This document shows, piece after piece, positions 14,691 through 22,889 of a stretch of 23,708 bases of DNA. Made by a program: the position numbers and the translations under genes. Source of the DNA: JAGMXM01 sp964458325 (GTDB taxonomy: Bacteria > Verrucomicrobiota > Verrucomicrobiia > Limisphaerales > UBA1319); assembly GCA_964458325.1 (NCBI GenBank), contig CAYWIM010000078.1, positions 1-23,708 on the forward strand, given 5' to 3'. The notes beneath the pieces were generated by a model, which did no database searches, was not told where the DNA came from, and saw only the letters and a list, made by a program, of their open reading frames with translations. How positions within the stretch are numbered: the stretch's first letter is position 1; every line of letters starts with the position of its first letter.

Positions 14691-16700
14691 TCACGGCTTC
14701 GGATCGGCCGGGGATGGCGATAGCTCAGCGGCGGCCGGGTGCCCCGGGTAAGGCTTGCCAATCAGGCCATAAAAAGCCGGCCCATCGAGCGTCTCCCGCT
14801 GCAAGAGCTCTGCCGCGACCCGATCCAGCAACTGCCGCTGGCTCCGGAGGATCTCCTGGGCTTCCTGGTAGGCCTGGTCCAGCATCCGCCGGACCTCCTC
14901 GTCGATAACCCGCGCCGTCTCTTCGCTGCAGTCGCGCTGGAAATACCCGTCTCCCCCTCCCAGAAATGCCGACTGCGCGGGGCGTCCGCATTGAGCCAGG
15001 CCGACCTGGTCGCCCATTCCGAACAAGCAGACCATCTGTCGGGCCAGCGCTGTCGCCTGCTCGAGATCGTTCTGCGCACCCGTGGTCACCTCGCCATAGA
15101 CGATTTGCTCCGCCGCCCGGCCGCCGAGCAGCCCCCGCAGACGCTCCTTCAGCTCCGTTCGCGTCATCAGGTACTGGTCTTCGGTCGGCAATTGCAGCGT
15201 ATACCCCAAAGCCGCCCTGCCCCGGGGGATGATGCTGATCTTGTGCACCGGATCGCCGTGCTCATTGGCCGCCGCCACCAGGGCATGCCCTACCTCGTGA
15301 TAGGCCACTCGCCGCTTCTCTTCCTCGCCGAGGCGCCGGCTCTTGCGCTCCGGACCCGCCACCACTTTCTCGACCGCCAGCTCCAGATCCGACTGCCCGA
15401 TCCGATTCGCTTTCCGCCGCGCCGCCAGCAGCGCTGCCTCGTTCAACGCGTTGGCCAGATCCGCCCCCGAAAAACCCGGAGTCACCTGGGCGATGCGATG
15501 GAAATCCACGGCGGGATCCCAGGGCTTTCCTTTCGCATGCACGCGGAGGATGGCCTCGCGTCCCGGCAGATCCGGCGCATCCAGAACGACCTGCCGATCG
15601 AATCGGCCCGGACGCAGCAGCGCGCGATCCAGCACATCCGGCCGGTTGGTCGCCGCCAGAAGGATCACGCCCGCGTTCGCCTCGAAACCGTCCATCTCGA
15701 CCAGCAGCTGGTTCAGCGTCTGCTCGCGCTCGTCATTGACCGCCCCGATATGGACTCCGCGCTGGCGCCCCACCGCATCCAGCTCGTCGATGAAAATGAT
15801 GCAGGGCGCCTGGCCTTTGGCCTGCTGAAACAAGTCGCGCACTCGCGCCGCCCCCACCCCTACAAACATCTCCACGAAATCGCTGCCGCTCAGGGAGTAG
15901 AACGGGACCCGGGCCTCCCCGGCCACCGCGCGTGCCAGCAGGGTCTTGCCCGTGCCCGGCGGTCCCACCAGCAGCAGCCCCTTCGGTATCTTCGCCCCCA
16001 GCGCCTTGTAACGGTCGGGACGCCGCAGAAAATCCGCCACCTCCTCGAGCTCGAACTTCGCCTCGTCGCATCCCGCCACGTCGGCGAACGTCACTCCCGT
16101 CTCGCGGTCCGCCACCAGCTTGGCGCGGCTTTTCCCGATGCTCAAAACCGATTGGCCGGCCGCCCCCATTCGCTTGGCCAGCGCGCCCCACAACAAAAAC
16201 AGCAGCGCCAGCGGCAACACCCATACCAGGAAGAACTGCTGCAGAAAATTCGGGCGCACCCCGCCGAACTTGACTCCGGACCGCTGGAGTTCCTCGGCCA
16301 GCTTGTCGTCCTGGACACGGATCGTCCGGAAAAGGAACTCCTCCTTGGATTCCTGGGCCGCCGGCGCGCTGGGGCCGGCCGGCGCCGGCGCATTGCTGGT
16401 CGATTCGATTGCCGATCCGGTCGCTACAAGGTTCGTCCCCCCGTCCGAGGCCGCCTCCGCCCGAGGCCGGATCCGGCCTGTAATCTCATCCTCCCGCAGA
16501 TAGCACTCCGTCACCTCGCCGCGCCCTAAAGCCGCCTTGAATTCGCTGTAGGGGATCGTTCGGACCGAAAACCGCCCCAGGCTGTACTGCCAGGTCGACA
16601 GCAGCACCAGCGCCCCCACCAGATACCAGATGGAAAACCTCCACTGGGGGTCCCAGTTGAACCATCGCCCCCGCCGCGTTTTCGGTTTCCGTTTCATCAT
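14691..16700 (-). CDS. ftsH: ATP-dependent zinc metalloprotease FtsH
   Basis: A membrane-anchored AAA+ protease that extracts and degrades membrane and cytosolic proteins, 669 aa. Domains in order: transmembrane helix at about 24-41, periplasmic domain, second transmembrane helix at about 155-174, AAA+ with Walker A GPPGTGKT (246-253), Walker B IIFIDELDAVGRQRG (301-315) and second region of homology ATNRPDVLDRALLRPGRFDR (350-369), then the M41 peptidase with HEVGH (468-472) and third zinc ligand D545 in TTGAQNDLEQAT. The periplasmic domain carries an Ala/Ser/Pro-rich insert at about 82-118. No clear Shine-Dalgarno precedes the double ATG. It is the last gene of the proA cluster, 30 bp after marC, and converges on the ThuA-fusion gene with 19 bp between stops. 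Confidence 0.96.
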   Translation of the reverse strand: MMKRKPKTRRGRWFNWDPQWRFSIWYLVGALVLLSTWQYSLGRFSVRTIPYSEFKAALGRGEVTECYLREDEITGRIRPRAEAASDGGTNLVATGSAIESTSNAPAPAGPSAPAAQESKEEFLFRTIRVQDDKLAEELQRSGVKFGGVRPNFLQQFFLVWVLPLALLFLLWGALAKRMGAAGQSVLSIGKSRAKLVADRETGVTFADVAGCDEAKFELEEVADFLRRPDRYKALGAKIPKGLLLVGPPGTGKTLLARAVAGEARVPFYSLSGSDFVEMFVGVGAARVRDLFQQAKGQAPCIIFIDELDAVGRQRGVHIGAVNDEREQTLNQLLVEMDGFEANAGVILLAATNRPDVLDRALLRPGRFDRQVVLDAPDLPGREAILRVHAKGKPWDPAVDFHRIAQVTPGFSGADLANALNEAALLAARRKANRIGQSDLELAVEKVVAGPERKSRRLGEEEKRRVAYHEVGHALVAAANEHGDPVHKISIIPRGRAALGYTLQLPTEDQYLMTRTELKERLRGLLGGRAAEQIVYGEVTTGAQNDLEQATALARQMVCLFGMGDQVGLAQCGRPAQSAFLGGGDGYFQRDCSEETARVIDEEVRRMLDQAYQEAQEILRSQRQLLDRVAAELLQRETLDGPAFYGLIGKPYPGHPAAAELSPSPADPKP

Positions 16701-16730
16701 CGGCTCGGCTTCGGCCCGCCGCCGGCCTCG

Positions 16731-17363
16731 CTACCAGAGAGTCTCCTTCAGCTTGGCTACGGCGTCGATCATGAATTGGATCGCCAGGGCCGCCAGCAGC
16801 AGCCCCATGATCCGCGTCGTGATCTTCATGGCAATCGGGTTCAGCCAGTGAGCCCGCCAGACCGCCACCCGGAACATGAGATAGCAGACGAATGACACCG
16901 CCACGATGCATCCGCACAGGGCCACCATCTGCCCCACCCCGTCGGCCTGGTTCTTCAGAAGGATGGACGTCGTGATCGCTCCCGGCCCGGCCAGCATCGG
17001 CACCGCCAATGGCGTGATCGCCACATCGTCCTTCTCCGTCCCCGCGTCCGCCTCCTCCGCCGTCCCCTGCACCCGCGACCGCTGCGCCCGGAGCATGTCC
17101 AGCGACACCAGCAGCAGCACGATGCTCCCCGCCACCTGAAACGCCTCGAGCGTCACCCCCATCAGCCGAAAGATCCATTGCCCCGTCAGCGAAAAAAAGA
17201 GCAGCACCCCCGCCACCACAAAACACGCCAGGCCCGCCATCCGCGCCCGCTGCGCCGCCGTGTCCCGCGGCGTCATCGCCAAGAACACCGGGAGCACCGC
17301 GATCGGATCGATGATCACGAACAGCGAGCTGAACGCCAGGATGATGTACTCGATCATGCTCAT
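16731..17363 (-). CDS. MarC-family integral membrane protein
   Basis: A 210-aa polytopic membrane protein. It starts MSMIEYIILAFSSLFVIIDP, with the family IDPIAVLPVF (18-27) in the first helix pair and the hallmark PLAVPMLAGPGAITT (118-132). About six hydrophobic segments can be counted (4-29, 43-61, 74-90, 117-136, 145-165, 183-201). The function of MarC/YchE proteins is unsettled; the former multidrug-resistance link is not supported. ATG 17363 is chosen over an open frame to 17498 because it overlaps the upstream TGA (ATGA), showing translational coupling to the ATP-grasp-like gene. ftsH follows 30 bp downstream. Confidence 0.88.
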   Translation of the reverse strand: MSMIEYIILAFSSLFVIIDPIAVLPVFLAMTPRDTAAQRARMAGLACFVVAGVLLFFSLTGQWIFRLMGVTLEAFQVAGSIVLLLVSLDMLRAQRSRVQGTAEEADAGTEKDDVAITPLAVPMLAGPGAITTSILLKNQADGVGQMVALCGCIVAVSFVCYLMFRVAVWRAHWLNPIAMKITTRIMGLLLAALAIQFMIDAVAKLKETLW

Positions 17364-18859
17364 GCGCAGCAGGGAGCCAGGACCGCCGTGCTCATCCCAT
17401 GGATGATCTTCTTGTCCGCCGGGCACACCGTTGCCAGCACGCCCCCCAATCGCGCCCGAGCCCCGTCCCCGCGCCCCGCCACAAAATAGTACGGACACAG
17501 CCGCACCCGGCCCGCCATCGATTCCACCCGGTCCGCATTCGGATCATACCACGGCACCGCCACCGGCTTGGGCCGGCGGAACCGCTGCAACACGTACGGC
17601 GTGCGTGGAAATGATTCCACCGCTTCCTCGACCGCCGCCCGCCACTCCGATTGCGACAGGTCCGCCCCGTAATAGACTCCGCGCGATCCCCACGCCCGCT
17701 CCGAAAATCCCGACACCTTCAGCACCAATTCCCGCTCCCGCTGCGAGCTCTCCCCCAACTGCCGCCAGTCCGTCAGCTCCAGCCCCGGGATCGCGCCCTG
17801 AGCCGGCAACGGCGCCGGATCCACCACCCACGTGTACGGCGCCCACTCCTGCATCCGCCGGCAAAATCCTTCACCCAGCTCGCGCCGCCAGAACTCGCGC
17901 AGATTCCGGTTCCACAGCAGGGCCAGCAGCAGCTTCTCCTCGAACAGCGGCTTCGGAGGCGGCGTCATCTGCACCCGGCCCGCTGCCGCCCCGCCGATCA
18001 CCGCCTCCGCACACGCAACCTGCGGCAGGTCGAACAGCTCGAAAAACCGGTAGACCGCGTCCCCATCGGCGAAGTCCGTGAAATCCGTCCCCCGCACCGC
18101 CATCGGAGGTTGCGTGATCTGCCCGCTCAGCCAGACCATCTCGGGCCGGTAGGTCGCTGCCTCCTCCGAGATCACGATGTGGACTCGGCGCGCCTCGCCA
18201 AATATCGAGGCGAATCCCTGAACCATTCCATCCTCGCCTCCAAGCACCGGCCACCCCTCCCGCGCATACGCCCGGTTGAGCCAGCCCGTCAGCCCAATCC
18301 CACCGGGGACGCTGTCCAGCTCGACCAGCGCGAGCCCTTCCTCGGTCCAGAGCAGGTCCGGCCGAATGACGCGGGGCAGCTCGCCCCGAAACGCCTCCGC
18401 CCGCTGCCACGCGACCAGCTCCGCCGGCTTTCCCTGGTCCAGCCAGCTCGCCACCCAGCCCGGCTGCCGCCCCTCGACGCTCAGCCCATACAGCCGGTTG
18501 GCTGCGCGGTAAAACTGGAGCAGCACCCGTCCCATCTGCTCCAATGACCGCGCCAGCTCGACTCCCACCGGAAACGGCGCAGCCGCCATCCGCCACGTGT
18601 GCCCCGCGAACAACCCCCCCTCCGGCATCTGCGCCCGGATCCGGCGGGCACGATCCTTCTCGGCCTGCGCTTCCTCGAGCCTTTGGCCGCCCTCGCCTCC
18701 GCTCTCGCCGGGGGAGAGGGCATGGAAATGGGGTGACTCGCGGTTCAGGGGTTCGAGTCTGGGATCGAGGCTCGGAGCATTCTGCTGCCGCACATGTGGG
18801 GCCGCTGCCGCCGCTGCAGGCGCATCCAATCCGCCGCGGATGGATCGAGGAACCGGCAT
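17360..18859 (-). CDS. Putative circularly permuted ATP-grasp-like protein with repeat-like N-terminus
   Basis: A 499-aa cytoplasmic protein without signal or membrane segments. Segments that suggest a circularly permuted ATP-grasp (glutathionylspermidine-synthase-like) fold are IRPDLLWTEEGLALVELDSV (165-184), ELVLKVSGFSERAWGSRGV (377-395, K381 a possible nucleotide-binding Lys), YVLQRFRRPKPV (422-433) and ADKKIIHGMS (481-490). This is pattern recognition, not a firm family match; such enzymes ligate a carboxylate to an amine using ATP. The start is ATG 18859, one nt after the proA stop, with AGGAAG 4 nt upstream; the frame is open further to 18892 inside proA. Residues 1-75 are low-complexity and include PHFHALSPGESGGEGG, typical of a translated intergenic repeat. 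The gene overlaps marC by four bases (ATGA). Confidence 0.65.
   Translation of the reverse strand: MPVPRSIRGGLDAPAAAAAAPHVRQQNAPSLDPRLEPLNRESPHFHALSPGESGGEGGQRLEEAQAEKDRARRIRAQMPEGGLFAGHTWRMAAAPFPVGVELARSLEQMGRVLLQFYRAANRLYGLSVEGRQPGWVASWLDQGKPAELVAWQRAEAFRGELPRVIRPDLLWTEEGLALVELDSVPGGIGLTGWLNRAYAREGWPVLGGEDGMVQGFASIFGEARRVHIVISEEAATYRPEMVWLSGQITQPPMAVRGTDFTDFADGDAVYRFFELFDLPQVACAEAVIGGAAAGRVQMTPPPKPLFEEKLLLALLWNRNLREFWRRELGEGFCRRMQEWAPYTWVVDPAPLPAQGAIPGLELTDWRQLGESSQRERELVLKVSGFSERAWGSRGVYYGADLSQSEWRAAVEEAVESFPRTPYVLQRFRRPKPVAVPWYDPNADRVESMAGRVRLCPYYFVAGRGDGARARLGGVLATVCPADKKIIHGMSTAVLAPCCA
18686..18739. repeat. Intergenic-repeat-like segment inside a coding region
   Basis: It contains CTCTC and GAGAG arms around GCCGGGGG (about 18701-18718) and is translated on the minus strand as SPHFHALSPGESGGEGG. 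The 'LSPGE...GG' pattern is common where short CTCCCC/GGGGAG palindromic repeats are read as protein. It falls in the non-conserved N-terminal extension of the ATP-grasp-like protein. Confidence 0.45.
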
Positions 18860-18860
18860 G

Positions 18861-20135
18861 TTACTTCCTGACCTGGCCTGTGCCCAGGCCAATCCATTTG
18901 TAGGTCGTCAGCTCCTCCAGCCCCATCGGCCCTCGCGCCCCCACCTTATCCGTGCTGATCCCGATCTCGGCCCCCAATCCGAACTCGCCGCCGTCGGTGA
19001 ACCGGGTCGATGCATTCCAGTACACCGCCGCCGAATCGACCTCCGCCAGGAACCGGCGCGCCCGATCCTCGTTCCGCGTCACGATCGCATCCGAGTGCGC
19101 CGATCCGTACCGGTGGATATGGCGGATTGCCGCCTCGACTCCATCCACCACCCGCACCGCCAAGATCAGGTCCAGATACTCCGCGTGCCAGTCCTCCTCG
19201 GACGCCGGTTTCACCCGGGGCAAATCCGGCGGGAGCAGCTCCGCAGCCCGGTCGTCCACGCGCAGCTCGACGTTCTTCTCCGCCAGCGCGCGCGCCATGC
19301 CCGGCAGGAACGCGGGCGCGATCGCCTCATCCACCAGGAGCGTCTCCATCGCGTTGCAGACGCCGGGCCGCTGGACCTTGGCGTTGAGCACGATCTCCGA
19401 TGCCATGGCCGGGTCCGCTTCCCCGTCCACGTAGACATGGCAGACCCCCTTGTAATGCTTGATCACCGGCACCCGGGAGCATTCCGACACCGCGCGGATG
19501 AGGCCTTCCCCGCCCCGGGGTATGCACAAATCCACCGACTCGGTGCAGGCCAGGAGATCCCGGATTGCGTCGCGATCGGTTGTTTCGACGCGCTGGATGG
19601 CGCCGGCCGGAAACCGGGCGCTCGTTCGCCGGCCCGCCTCGACCAGCACCTCGACCAGCGCCTGGCTCGAGTGCCGCGCCTCCTTGCCTCCGCGCAGGAT
19701 CGTCGCGTTGCCCGACTTGAAGCAGAGCCCCGCCGAGTCCACCGTCACGTTCGGCCGGGACTCATAAATGATCACGATCACGCCGATCGGCACCGCCACC
19801 TTCCGGAGACGCAGCCCATTGGGCCGCACCCGCTCGTCCAGGACCCTCCCCACCGGATCCGGGAGCCCGGCCACATCCCGCAAACCCCGGATCATCGCGT
19901 CGATCCGGCGATCATCCAGCCTGAGCCGATCCAGCATCGCCGCCGTTAATCCGCTCTCCGCCGCCGCCGCCATGTCCTGCGCGTTCGCCCGGCCAATCGA
20001 ATCCCGGGATGCGTCCAGCGCTTCCGCCATCGCCAACAAACAGGCGTCCTTCTCCTCCCGGCTCAGCCGTCCCAGCTCCCGGGCTGACTCCTTCGCCCGG
20101 CTCGCCAGCTGCACCATGGTTTCCCGCAACGTCAT
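18861..20135 (-). CDS. proA: Gamma-glutamyl phosphate reductase
   Basis: The second step of proline biosynthesis: NADPH-dependent reduction of gamma-glutamyl phosphate to glutamate 5-semialdehyde in the cytoplasm. The 424-aa length is normal for ProA. Family features are PIGVIVIIYESRPNVT (116-131), AGLCFKSGNATILRGGKEA (135-153), IPRGGEGLI (205-213), HYKGVCHVYVD (227-237) and the catalytic C260 in QRPGVCNAMETLL, with GFGAEIGIST-like GLGAEIGIST near the C-terminus. No strong ribosome site precedes ATG 20135. It heads the four-gene minus-strand cluster; proB is not in the window. Confidence 0.97.
   Translation of the reverse strand: MTLRETMVQLASRAKESARELGRLSREEKDACLLAMAEALDASRDSIGRANAQDMAAAAESGLTAAMLDRLRLDDRRIDAMIRGLRDVAGLPDPVGRVLDERVRPNGLRLRKVAVPIGVIVIIYESRPNVTVDSAGLCFKSGNATILRGGKEARHSSQALVEVLVEAGRRTSARFPAGAIQRVETTDRDAIRDLLACTESVDLCIPRGGEGLIRAVSECSRVPVIKHYKGVCHVYVDGEADPAMASEIVLNAKVQRPGVCNAMETLLVDEAIAPAFLPGMARALAEKNVELRVDDRAAELLPPDLPRVKPASEEDWHAEYLDLILAVRVVDGVEAAIRHIHRYGSAHSDAIVTRNEDRARRFLAEVDSAAVYWNASTRFTDGGEFGLGAEIGISTDKVGARGPMGLEELTTYKWIGLGTGQVRK
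18864..18869 (-). promoter_or_regulatory. Shine-Dalgarno within the proA 3' end
   Basis: AGGAAG on the minus strand, 4 nt before ATG 18859 and inside the last proA codons. It decides the start of the ATP-grasp-like gene and implies translation coupled to proA. Confidence 0.75.
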
Positions 20136-20327
20136 GCCCGCACATTACACCCCGCGTGCGAACTGAAAAGCTTGAAAGCAATTCTTGTTGCCCTGCTGAA
20201 CGGGTTTTGGAAGGATATGCCCCCACGTGGCCCGAAAGGTGCTACATGATCATGGAATAGTGAAAGGCCCACGGCGCCGGGAACGATTCGGTATCGGTTT
20301 CCGCGGGCGCCCGGCAAGGCAATCGAA
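20136..20327. promoter_or_regulatory. Divergent intergenic region upstream of proA
   Basis: 192 bp between divergent starts, with lower GC around 20155-20180 and 20230-20270. Promoters for both genes must lie here or nearby, but I see no convincing -35/-10 pair and no riboswitch or attenuator-like structure. Confidence 0.3.
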
Positions 20328-22781
20328 GTGTCCGCAACGAACAAAGCGCGTATGACGGTCCGAGCAAAGTCTCTGTTGGTCGGTTGGATTCTCATCCTGT
20401 CGAGCGGCGTCCTCTGGGCGCAGACCAACACCAACAGCTTCCAGGTTACGATCGAGCCTCCCGACCAGTTCATCCTGGTCGAAGAAACCACCAATCTGTT
20501 CACCCTGACGATCGGGAACCTGCTCACGACCAACCTCGTGGTCGAAGACCCCGAGGAAGAAGGAGGCGAGCCCATCACCAACGAGGTCGTGACCGCCAAC
20601 TTTTCCAACCTCACCGTCCGCGCCAGGCTGGGCGGCCAAAACCTCGACTTCAACGACGGCGGCAACCCGCCCGACCTGACGGCCGATGACGCCACCTTCA
20701 GCGCCGAGTTCATCGCCCCCGAAGTCGCCATCCAAACCAACCTCACGCTCCTGATCACCATCATCGGCGACGACCTCACCTACACCAATGAATCGAACCA
20801 GCAGGAGATCACCACGCTGACCAACCGGTTCACGAACAGCTACGTCGTCCTCAGCCGGCCCGATAACGACCGGTTCACCAACGCTTTCAAGGTCGTTCCC
20901 TACGGCGCGCTCATCTTCCACACCAACAATTACGCCTCGATCGAGAACCGCGAGCCGAACCACGCCGAAGCCGAGGCCATCGACGCGTCGGTCTGGTGGA
21001 AATGGTCCATCCCGGTCACCACCAACGTGCTCATCGATACCGCCGGTTCGAGCTTCGAGCCGATCCTCGGCGTCTACACCGGCCTGGCGCTCACGAACCT
21101 CGCCTCGGTGGCCTCCTCGACCGGCGACGACCCCTACAAGGCCTACGTCCACTTCACCGCCACCGCTGGCATCACCTACCGCATCGCCATCGCTGGCCAG
21201 AACAGCAACGATGTCGGCGATATCCGCCTTCGCATCGAGCCCGGCGCCGTCCCCGACACCAACGGGCCCGGCGTGACCATCCTCGATCCTCTCGACAACG
21301 ACCTGTTCACCACCAACCTCGTCGAGTTCAGCGGCCAGGGCGACGAGCTCCTGCCCAAGGAATCCGGCCTCGAACGGGTGATGCTTCAGATCAATCAAAT
21401 CCCGGCCGTCCAGGCCACCGGCACCACCAACTGGACCGTCACCCTCGACCTCCCGCCGGGGACCAATACCATCAACGCATTCGGTGTCGATTACGCCGGC
21501 AATACTGGCGCCGTCCACAGCATCATCGTCAAGTTCATCAACCCCACCAACGATAACTTCAGCAGCCCCATCACGCTCCCGGGCGGCGCCGGGCTCGACC
21601 TCGCCATCAACGGCCGTGCCGGCAAAGATCCCGGCGAGCCCAACCACGGCGGCAACGAGGGCGGCCACTCGATCTGGTACAAGTGGATCGCTCCCGAAGA
21701 CGGCGTCCTGTTCCTCACGACCACCAATTCGAGCTTCGACACCCTCCTGGCCGTCTACACCGGCGACAGCGTGACGAACCTCACCCTTGTTGCCGAAAAC
21801 GACGATGTCACGCCCGGCATCTCCCACAGCGAGGTCTCCCTTTACGTCAAAGCCGGCGAGACGTATTACATCGCGGTCGATGGCTATGGCGGCGCGTCCG
21901 GCGATATCCAGCTCGCTTACGATTTTGTGGGCCAGCCCCTCCCCGGCGCCTACCTCCTCAACATCGTCTCCACCGAGGGCGGCACGGTCACTCCCCCGTC
22001 CGGCAACTACCTCGCCGACACCAACCTCGTGCTCACCGCCTTCCCCGATCCCAATTACGTGTTCGTCCGCTGGAGCGGCAGCATCTCCTCGACCAACAAC
22101 CCCCTCGACTTGCTCCTCAACAGCGATAAAACCATCGTCCCCATCTTCTCGTTCGACAACTACACCGAGACGTTCGAGTCGGGCAATCTGCTGACCCTGC
22201 CATGGTCGACCTCTGGCAATCTGCCGTGGTCGGTCCAAAAAGGCGAGACCGCAGGCGGCCAGTTCGCCGCCCGCTCCGGCGCCATCGCCGACGGCCAGGA
22301 AAGCCGGTTGCTCCTCCAGCTCCGCTCGATCGCCGGCAATGCCTTCTTCCACTTCCGCGTCAGCTCCGAAGACGGCTGGGATTGGCTCGAGTTCCATCTG
22401 AACGGCAAGCGCGTGAAGCGCTGGTCCGGCGAGGCTTCCTGGCAGAAGTTCGTGTTCACCATCCCCGCCGGGATCAACACATTCGAGTGGCGCTATGTGA
22501 AGGATCCCACGCACAGCGACGGCCTGGACGCCGCGTTCATCGACAACCTCTACCTGCCGCTGCCCGCCATGGTCCCCGTTCTTTCCCTGTCGCTCTCGCC
22601 TGAGGGCAACGCCGTCGTCCAGCTCGACGGTTCGCCGTTCCAGTCCTACGTCATCCAGTCCTCGACCGACCTGAGCGCATGGCAGTCCGTCAGCACCAAT
22701 AGCTCCCCTACCGGTGTCATCCAGTGGACCGATCCTGAACCTCTCACCTCGATCCGCTACTACCGCGCTTACGCTCCGTAA
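20328..22781 (+). CDS. Secreted modular beta-sandwich protein
   Basis: An 817-aa exported protein with signal peptide at about 1-31 (LLVGWILILSSGVLWAQ). The mature protein is rich in Asn and Thr. Modules: N-terminal region 35-175; two related pre-peptidase-C-like modules (178-303 and 407-533) that share PxNDxF, EPNH, a WYKW/WWKW strand, SSF...VYTG and a GDI end; between them an Ig-like module (314-403, TNWTVTLDLPPGTNTINAF); a divergent InlB-B-repeat-type module (542-607, STEGGTVTPPSG...RWSGS); a concanavalin/CUB-like module (613-744); and a C-terminal module (752-817) with SYVIQSSTDLSAWQSV and YYRAYAP. It probably has an adhesive or substrate-binding cell-surface role; no catalytic motif is seen. 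GTG 20328 has AAGG 8 nt upstream; ATG 20352 is a possible alternative start. Confidence 0.85.
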   Translation: MSATNKARMTVRAKSLLVGWILILSSGVLWAQTNTNSFQVTIEPPDQFILVEETTNLFTLTIGNLLTTNLVVEDPEEEGGEPITNEVVTANFSNLTVRARLGGQNLDFNDGGNPPDLTADDATFSAEFIAPEVAIQTNLTLLITIIGDDLTYTNESNQQEITTLTNRFTNSYVVLSRPDNDRFTNAFKVVPYGALIFHTNNYASIENREPNHAEAEAIDASVWWKWSIPVTTNVLIDTAGSSFEPILGVYTGLALTNLASVASSTGDDPYKAYVHFTATAGITYRIAIAGQNSNDVGDIRLRIEPGAVPDTNGPGVTILDPLDNDLFTTNLVEFSGQGDELLPKESGLERVMLQINQIPAVQATGTTNWTVTLDLPPGTNTINAFGVDYAGNTGAVHSIIVKFINPTNDNFSSPITLPGGAGLDLAINGRAGKDPGEPNHGGNEGGHSIWYKWIAPEDGVLFLTTTNSSFDTLLAVYTGDSVTNLTLVAENDDVTPGISHSEVSLYVKAGETYYIAVDGYGGASGDIQLAYDFVGQPLPGAYLLNIVSTEGGTVTPPSGNYLADTNLVLTAFPDPNYVFVRWSGSISSTNNPLDLLLNSDKTIVPIFSFDNYTETFESGNLLTLPWSTSGNLPWSVQKGETAGGQFAARSGAIADGQESRLLLQLRSIAGNAFFHFRVSSEDGWDWLEFHLNGKRVKRWSGEASWQKFVFTIPAGINTFEWRYVKDPTHSDGLDAAFIDNLYLPLPAMVPVLSLSLSPEGNAVVQLDGSPFQSYVIQSSTDLSAWQSVSTNSSPTGVIQWTDPEPLTSIRYYRAYAP

Positions 22782-22812
22782 AACCCTCGAACGGCCATTC
22801 TCGAGGCGGTTC

Positions 22813-22835
22813 GGCCGAGCGCATCCCGCTCGGCC
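22813..22835 (+). terminator. 9-bp GC hairpin after the secreted-protein gene
   Basis: GGCCGAGCG (22813-22821) pairs perfectly with CGCTCGGCC (22827-22835) around a 5-nt loop, 31 bp after the stop codon. No T-tract follows, so it may be a U-less terminator or a 3'-end stabilising structure. Confidence 0.45.
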
Positions 22836-22889
22836 AATCGCTTGTCCCCGGTTCTTTCGTGGGTCCTGCAGGCCAGCCGCACCCCATTT

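Noticed and set aside
13292..14761. Long minus-strand open frame opposite the ThuA-fusion gene
   Set aside because: A shadow of the coding strand; it has no start signals or motifs and crosses the ftsH 3' end.
14739..16529. 596-codon plus-strand open frame opposite ftsH
   Set aside because: ftsH motifs are complete on the minus strand; the plus frame is His/Arg/Gln-rich without domains.
18745..18765. GGTTCGAGTC, resembling a tRNA T-arm
   Set aside because: The flanking five bases on each side do not pair, and no anticodon or acceptor stem can be placed; it is inside a coding region.
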